A stretch of DNA of 20,616 bases from Paulinella micropora (taxonomy: Eukaryota > Cercozoa > Imbricatea > Euglyphida): contig BJOX01000023.1 of NCBI GenBank assembly GCA_009731375.1, positions 1,441,058 through 1,461,673 of the forward strand, given 5' to 3'. The position numbers and the translations under genes were made by a program. Shown here in pieces: positions 14,887-20,616 of the stretch. The notes under the pieces were generated by a model. The model saw only the letters and a list, made by a program, of their open reading frames with translations, was not told where the DNA came from and did no database searches. Numbering within the stretch: position 1 is the first letter of the stretch; the number at the start of each line of letters is the position of its first letter.

Positions 14887-15178
14887 ATTGTTGTTGTTGT
14901 TATTATTTTATGTGTGTGTGTATGTGTATGTGTGTGCATGTGTGTTTATATGTGCATGTGTGCATGTGTGTGTCTGTGTGCGTGTGTAGAGTAGTAGTAG
15001 TAGTATTAGTAGCAGTAGTATTAGTAGTAGTAGTAGTAGTATTAGTAGTAGTAGTAGTGGTAGTTGTTGTTGTTGTTATTATTGTTATTACTGTTGTTCT
15101 TGTTGTTGTTGGTGTTGTTGTTGTTGTTGTATGCATGTGTGTGTGTGTGTGTTTGTATGTATATGTGTGTGTCTGTGT

Positions 15179-15240
<62 letters not shown>

Positions 15241-15334
15241 TGTTGTTGTTGTTGTTGTATGTATGTCTGTGTGTGTGTGTGTTTGTATGTATGTGTGTGT
15301 GTGTAGTAGTAGTAGCAGTAGTAGCAGCAGCAGC

Positions 15335-15366
<32 letters not shown>

Positions 15367-15415
15367 GCAATTGTTGTCTTGTTGTTGTTATTGTTAGTGT
15401 TGTTGTTGTTGTTGC

Positions 15416-15472
<57 letters not shown>

Positions 15473-15510
15473 ATGTGTGTGTGTGTGTGTTTGTATGTGT
15501 ATGTGTGTGT

Positions 15511-15561
<51 letters not shown>

Positions 15562-15630
15562 ATAGTAGTAGTAGCAGGCAATTGTCTTGTTGTTGTTGTT
15601 ATTGTTATTGTTATTCTTGTTGTTGTTTAG

Positions 15631-15665
<35 letters not shown>

Positions 15666-15725
15666 ACAGTTGTTGTTGTTGTTGTATGTATGCATGTGTG
15701 TGTGTGTGTTTGTATGTATATGTCT

Positions 15726-15784
<59 letters not shown>

Positions 15785-16158
15785 TGTAGTAGTATGTCTC
15801 TCTCAGTCTCTCTCTATGAGTGTATGTCTGTGTATATGTTTGTTTGTTTGTTTGCTTATGTTTGTGTCTGTATATAATACTCACCAAAGTCTCTACCACT
15901 ATTACTATGTAACCACTATTGCCAGTATGTGTGTGTGTGTCTCTGTGTGTAGTAGTACTAGTAGTAGTAGTTATTGTTGTTGTTGTTGTATGTGTATGTG
16001 CGTGTGGTTGTGTGTGTGTATGTGTTTGCATATGTAGGTGTGTGTGTGTGTGTGTCTGTGTGTGTAGTAGTAGTAGTAGTTGTTGTTGTTGTGTATGTGT
16101 GTGTGTGTGTGTGTTTGTATGTATATGTGTTTGTCTGTGTGTAGTTGTAGTAGTAGTT

Positions 16159-16226
<68 letters not shown>

Positions 16227-16286
16227 GTATGTGTGTGTGTGTGTGTTTGTATGTTATGTGTGTGTGGTTTTCTATGTGTATGTGTG

Positions 16287-16322
<36 letters not shown>

Positions 16323-16368
16323 AGATCTTGCTTGTATGTATATGTGTGTTTCTGTGTGTAGTAGTAGG
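14520..16368. repeat. Higher-order compound microsatellite field
   Basis: Alternating (TAG)n, (TTG)n and (TG)n blocks. The order (TTG)n, then a TATGTGTG...TTTGTATGTATATGTG...CTGTGTG linker, then (TAG)n recurs about nine times (linkers near 14690, 14910, 15130, 15260, 15470, 15685, 15985, 16090, 16225). A GGCAATTGT...CTTGTTGTT motif recurs at about 15365 and 15577. A non-repeat patch lies at 15870-15925. Long frames on both strands are artefacts. Confidence 0.9.
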
Positions 16369-16570
16369 GTTAAAACATAAATTTAACGCGGTTATGATTG
16401 CAAACTCTGCATCATTATCGGGTTATTTTTATCGTTTTTTCCCGTTGGCTGAATAAGAAAAAACAGTTACCCTTTTAGCCTAGCCTAGCCTAGTAGTAGT
16501 AGTAGCCAAGGACCAACAGGTCAGGAAATGCAACCATGTCTAGTTCCAGTTCGACGTTCCCTGCCAGTGA
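16369..16570. other. LINE 5' flank, extent uncertain
   Basis: A T-rich patch (16420-16441), three TAGCC units (16478-16492) and (TAG)5 precede the LINE frame. Two short ATG frames (16539-16583 and 16587-16724) end or lie in other frames than the LINE protein. The element's 5' end is not resolved. Confidence 0.45.
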
Positions 16571-19564
16571 GGCACCGCAGTAAGCCATGAGCTCCTTATT
16601 ACAGCCCAACCCCCTACCCCTGGAACACCTACCAGAACAGACTCAACCCAATTGCAACAATGCACCATCACACCCACCAGCACAAATCATACACCCACAC
16701 CTCAAATCTCTTCCCCCAAGGTAAACAAACATTTCTCTATATATCATACAAATATCCGTGGTATAACAGGAAGCCACCAAACCCTACTTAACCATCTATC
16801 CAACCCTGACTGCACTCACTTCATCCCAGACATTATATCACTTACGGAATCAAAAATAACACCAGGTACACCACACACTCACTTCCCAATCCCAACATAC
16901 ACATCCTATCATACCACAGATGTGTCGGTCTACTATAAAAACGATATGCACATCACAATCTCTGAATCTAAAATCTCAAAAGCCTCTGGCGTAATCATGC
17001 AGATACACAGCACAGAACATAAAAATAATCCAATCCACACCATATTCCATATCTACAAAAGACCACTCTCACAATCCTACGACTGCGCTTTCTTCCAAGA
17101 GCTCCAAAACTACATGCAAGGTATCCTCTCTGCCTCCCCACACACGAGCATCACGATTGTTGGTGACCTTAACCTTGATCTCTTGCGCCCTACAAAACAG
17201 GTATGTGACTTCCTTGCAATCAACAACCTCTTCACCACAATCAAAAATCCCACCCGCAAAGCAAAGAGCCATACATTGCTTGATGTTATATTAACGACAC
17301 TCACCTGCGATATCACATCTGATGTCTTACCTACATGCATCTCTGATCACCATCCCATCTATGCTATCTTTCACACCCCAATCACACATAAGAAAAATAA
17401 TAATAAAATCCTAAGAAATAAGAGATATGAAGACAAGAAGGAAATAATAACAGAAGAAATAATTTATGAACTTAAGCAAGTTCTTGACCCAGAACTAAAT
17501 AACGATACTCCTAATAATTATATAAATAAAATACATACAGCTATTAAGGCAGTGGTAGAAAAATATGAAAAGCGTGTAAAGAAACGAAAATGGAAACCAT
17601 GGTGCAATAATGAAATTAGAGCCATGATTAAGAAACAAAGAGAACTGTATGAAATAAAAATAGCATGCCCAGTTAAAAGTAATAGAACTAAGTATAATAA
17701 GCATAGAAATAAAACTAATAGAGAGATTAAGAAAGCTAAGAAAGCATACATGACTACCTTAATGGAAAAACTAAGTCACGATCCAAAAAAACGTATGAAT
17801 GCGTTGAGAAAGCTGATCCCACAGACACAAGGTCTGAAGACCTCGCCCACCCAACTCCGCGTAGATGATAAGGTAATCACCGACCCCAAAGGTATTGCCA
17901 ATGCACTCAACAGACACTACACGACGGTCGGCTCCAAGGTCAGTGCCCAAATCCCCCAAGAACATAAAGTCAGAGAAGAGGAAATAGACCTAACACAGAG
18001 AAAACTGCCTCCCTTTACACTCAAACGCATTTTGCAGGATGATGTAGTTGATACACTGAAAGCAATTAACAGAAACAAAGCAGAAGATATAAACAAAATA
18101 AAACCAGCCATCATGCAAGACCTTACAAAGTACATTGCCCCGATATTAACAACGCTCTTTAATAAAGCTATAGAACATAACCAATACCCTGATGCACTAA
18201 AAATAACTAAAGTTATTGAAATATATAAAGCTAAAGATAGAACGCTGCCTGAGAATTACAGACCTATCTCGCTACTGCCGATTATTGCTAAGGTCTTTGA
18301 CACTATACTCAACAAGCAACTGATGGCCCACCTTACCAGGTACGACATCCTCTCCCGAACTCAATACGCCTTCCGACCACACTCGAACACAACAATCACT
18401 ACACAAACCATCTTAAATCACATCCAAAACCTCAAAGGCCCAGGAAGGTATGTACTTGCTCTATTTATTGACCTATCGAAAGCCTATGACACTATAGCTC
18501 ATGAAACACTCATCCATAAACTACGAAATAATAAAAATTTTAGCGATAACACCACTACCTTTTTTAAATCATACCTCACAAAACGATACCAAACAGTATT
18601 TACCCAATATGCTCGTTCTTATCCACGCAAGATCACACATGGGATCCCGCAAGGTAGCACACTCTCAACAACGCTCTTCATTCTATACATCAATGATATT
18701 ATACTTTCACTAACACACGGGACAGTCTTTGCATACGCAGATGACACCACACTTATCATTGCTGCTAAGAATAAAGAACAACTCCAAGAGCAAGCACAAA
18801 CTGATACAACGAACCTTGTCCACTATTTCTACAGACATAACCTAGTACCCAACCCCACCAAAACCACCTACACTATCTTCCACAAGCACGAACAGAAGGT
18901 GCAGCTCGACTTGACTATCGACGGCAAGAGGCTCCAACAAGAACGAAAGGTAAAAGTATTAGGTACAATCATCCAAAGCAACCTGTCCTTCCGTGAACAT
19001 ATACAATCTATTATATTCCGCCTTCAACCATTCGTCCAAATGTTTCGTTATGTGAACAGCCTACTTCCCACTCACATCCTCCTCCAACTTTACTATGCAC
19101 ATGTATACCCCCTACTTATGTATGGTATCTCTATATGGGGATCTGATGACTACAACACCATTATACATCCACTCATTATCATCCAAAAACGTATAGTCCG
19201 TCTGATATGTCTCAAATCATGGAGAACACCTACCAAGCCTCTTTTTGCCAAACTACGCTTACTCAACATCCTTAACATGTATAAATATAGCGTATGCATG
19301 GATGCACACTCCTTTATTTACCCAGCCTTCAAGGCTTTCCTCCCCCTTCACAACAACAATATCCGACCAATCACAGCTGTTCATAACTACAACACTAGGC
19401 GGTCATCAAAGAAACACATGTACAACGACTCAACGACGGGTCAATACAGCAGAGCAGCACAAGCACAATGGGATAAGCTGCCAGAGCACCTAAGAGATAT
19501 CTCATACAAAGCAGAATTCAAAAAGGAACTCAAAGCATATCTCTTAAGGATGCAAGAATCCTGA
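16571..19564 (+). CDS. Non-LTR retrotransposon protein: endonuclease plus reverse transcriptase
   Basis: The frame is open without a break from 16571 to TGA 19562-19564, with no in-frame ATG before the endonuclease. Numbering from 16652 (970 residues): apurinic-like endonuclease about 27-240, with TNIRG, LTESK, GDLNLDLL (about 171), LLDVIL and SDHHP (about 231). A basic linker is at about 245-370. Reverse transcriptase about 450-760 has YRPISLLP, FIDLSKAYDT, GIPQGST (664) and YADD (695), so all three catalytic Asp are kept. The C-terminal region has HNYNTRR and WDKLPEHLR, then a Lys-rich end, as in CR1/Jockey-group LINEs. It copies its own RNA at a nicked target. The intact frame suggests recent activity. 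The N-terminus may be shifted: an ATG at 16587 is in another frame. Confidence 0.93.
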   Translation, partial: GTAVSHELLITAQPPTPGTPTRTDSTQLQQCTITPTSTNHTPTPQISSPKVNKHFSIYHTNIRGITGSHQTLLNHLSNPDCTHFIPDIISLTESKITPGTPHTHFPIPTYTSYHTTDVSVYYKNDMHITISESKISKASGVIMQIHSTEHKNNPIHTIFHIYKRPLSQSYDCAFFQELQNYMQGILSASPHTSITIVGDLNLDLLRPTKQVCDFLAINNLFTTIKNPTRKAKSHTLLDVILTTLTCDITSDVLPTCISDHHPIYAIFHTPITHKKNNNKILRNKRYEDKKEIITEEIIYELKQVLDPELNNDTPNNYINKIHTAIKAVVEKYEKRVKKRKWKPWCNNEIRAMIKKQRELYEIKIACPVKSNRTKYNKHRNKTNREIKKAKKAYMTTLMEKLSHDPKKRMNALRKLIPQTQGLKTSPTQLRVDDKVITDPKGIANALNRHYTTVGSKVSAQIPQEHKVREEEIDLTQRKLPPFTLKRILQDDVVDTLKAINRNKAEDINKIKPAIMQDLTKYIAPILTTLFNKAIEHNQYPDALKITKVIEIYKAKDRTLPENYRPISLLPIIAKVFDTILNKQLMAHLTRYDILSRTQYAFRPHSNTTITTQTILNHIQNLKGPGRYVLALFIDLSKAYDTIAHETLIHKLRNNKNFSDNTTTFFKSYLTKRYQTVFTQYARSYPRKITHGIPQGSTLSTTLFILYINDIILSLTHGTVFAYADDTTLIIAAKNKEQLQEQAQTDTTNLVHYFYRHNLVPNPTKTTYTIFHKHEQKVQLDLTIDGKRLQQERKVKVLGTIIQSNLSFREHIQSIIFRLQPFVQMFRYVNSLLPTHILLQLYYAHVYPLLMYGISIWGSDDYNTIIHPLIIIQKRIVRLICLKSWRTPTKPLFAKLRLLNILNMYKYSVCMDAHSFIYPAFKAFLPLHNNNIRPITAVHNYNTRRSSKKHMYNDSTTGQYSRAAQAQWDKLPEHLRDISYKAEFKKELKAYLLRMQES

Positions 19565-19726
19565 CACTGCCTACGGGCCTAAAGAGGGCGTTGGACACCT
19601 CATCATCAGATGATACCTGAGTGTGGGACAAGTTCAGCGTTGATCACATCCTAAGCCGGAGTGTGGTTGGCCAAACCCCCTTGGGGAGTCATCTCGTGTC
19701 TACCAGCTTTTGCGAATGCCACCGTT

Positions 19727-19840
19727 ATATATAGTACTGAGTGAGAATATAACACTTTCAACATATATATATACATATATATATATGTATATGTATATAG
19801 TACTGAGTGAGAATATAACTCTTTCAACATATATATACAT
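19727..19840. repeat. Tandem duplication in LINE 3' region
   Basis: The segment ATATAGTACTGAGTGAGAAT followed by ATAAC[A/T]CTTTCAAC and (AT)n occurs at about 19729 and about 19795, a 66-bp period. It may be the tail repeat of the LINE. Confidence 0.75.
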
Positions 19841-20067
19841 ATATATATTATATTATATTATATAATATTATATATTATATATTTTATCTATATATATATT
19901 TCCGTTTTTTTTTTTTTTTTTTTTTTTGTTCCTCACTGAACTAGAACTTTACTTTGACTTCATAACAGATTAACTTTACTTTTTCTAATATATATATATA
20001 ATATATAATATATAAATATAATATATATTGTTAATTCCATATATATTTATTATTATTGTTATTACTA

Positions 20068-20111
<44 letters not shown>

Positions 20112-20135
20112 TTATTCTTATTCTTATTCTTATTC

Positions 20136-20231
<96 letters not shown>
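19841..20231. repeat. AT-rich tract, T23 run and (ATT)n/(CTT)n array
   Basis: (AT)n and TATATTA repeats, a T run at about 19905-19927, more (AT)n, then (ATT)n from about 20070, with (TTC TTA)n at 20109-20137 and pure (ATT)n to the next SINE. No gene. Confidence 0.9.
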
Positions 20232-20494
20232 GACACCGTGATAGCCCAGTGGTCAAGTTCTACCATCTGGGCCCTGTCGCCAGTTCGATTCCCGTCGGTG
20301 CCACCAGTATTTTCATTGAACATACCGGTCTGTCTGGACCAGTATTTTCATTGAACATACCGGTCCGTCTGGAAGTGTTGGAACTGCCCTTGCGGGGGTG
20401 TCATTACAGCCTATCGTCAATTCTTCTTACTCCTCACGGGTGAGACGATGGAGGCGCGTGTGCAGAACTGCATCAGCCATTGACAGACAAGCTC
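20232..20494 (+). mobile_element. tRNA-derived SINE, copy D
   Basis: Full head with A and B boxes as in copy A. It also has the 35-bp unit twice (20304-20338, 20339-20373), so it belongs to the same long form. Its tail is (ATT)n at 20495-20541, and it is preceded directly by (ATT)n. Confidence 0.9.
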
Positions 20495-20542
<48 letters not shown>

Positions 20543-20543
20543 G

Positions 20544-20616
20544 GACACCGTGATAGCCCAGTGGTCAAGTTCTACCATCTGGGCCCTGTCGCCAGTTCGA
20601 TTCCCGTCGGTGCCAC
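20544..20616 (+). mobile_element. tRNA-derived SINE, copy E (runs off the window)
   Basis: Head GACACCGTGATAG... with A and B boxes, to GGTGCCAC at the window end. It starts inside the (ATT)n tail of copy D, so D and E are head to tail. Confidence 0.9.

Larger units (their letters stand above)
16571..19840 (+). mobile_element. CR1/Jockey-like LINE
   Basis: Coding frame plus about 280 nt of 3' sequence. No ORF1 was found, so it is 5'-truncated or ORF1-less. The 3' part ends in two copies of a segment starting TATAGTACTGAGTGAGAATA. No shared 3' end with the SINE copies was visible, so this LINE is not obviously their partner. It sits between the TAG-rich compound repeat and AT-rich DNA. Confidence 0.8.

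Noticed and set aside
14520-16456. CRISPR-like array
   Set aside because: The recurring blocks are low-complexity microsatellites with no constant repeat and unique spacers.
16478-16492. Telomere-like TAGCC units
   Set aside because: Only three units, internal, and not a known telomere repeat.
19565-19726. Shared 3' end between the LINE and the SINE copies
   Set aside because: I compared the LINE 3' sequence with the SINE 3' half by eye and saw no convincing common block.

Overview
The window is nuclear DNA of a eukaryote. The evidence is a seven-exon gene with GT-AG introns, a tRNA-derived SINE, a LINE with endonuclease and reverse transcriptase, an inverted-repeat (MITE-like) element and a very high load of expanded microsatellites. 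I cannot fix the taxon; an invertebrate or a microsatellite-rich protist or alga would both fit. The sequence is draft quality: there is a 10-base N gap and long C and G runs, so some frameshifts may be assembly errors.

Positions 1-6473 hold most of a gene for an RluA-type RNA pseudouridine synthase, open at the 5' side. I reconstructed seven exons (about 506-541, 3557-3779, 5030-5068, 5254-5388, 5570-5727, 5811-5969, 6318-6473). They join in frame, give about 301 residues and carry the family's HRLD catalytic motif and its downstream TGKTHQIRV and RLWLHA motifs. Nearly everything else in the locus is tandem repeat: GATA arrays on both sides, ACT/ATT arrays with three SINE copies in intron 1, a nonamer satellite filling intron 2, CT/CA filling intron 3, and GTAT plus CT filling intron 6. 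In several introns the splice signals lie inside or against the repeat, and the stop codon is read from the first units of a GATA array.

Positions about 6780-14200 form an island almost free of microsatellites. It contains unfamiliar genes, many of them broken. A three-gene block occurs twice in the same order and orientation: a plus-strand gene with an NE[FY]V...YL..ST motif, a minus-strand Cys-rich basic protein gene, and a very close divergent plus-strand small gene. Block 1 (about 8500-10570) is decayed. Block 2 (10782-11760) is more compact and holds an intact Cys-rich gene. The island also has a 239-bp inverted-repeat element, a relic of the same family, and a minus-strand gene with a BTB/POZ T1 (KCTD-like) domain. 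Its origin is unknown; integrated foreign DNA is one possibility, which the sequence alone does not prove.

Positions 14200-16370 are a microsatellite field in which one composite unit, (TTG)n, then a TG-rich linker, then (TAG)n, recurs about nine times. Positions 16571-19564 are an uninterrupted open frame for a CR1/Jockey-like LINE. The window closes with AT-rich DNA, a duplicated LINE 3' segment, and two more SINE copies head to tail with (ATT)n tails.
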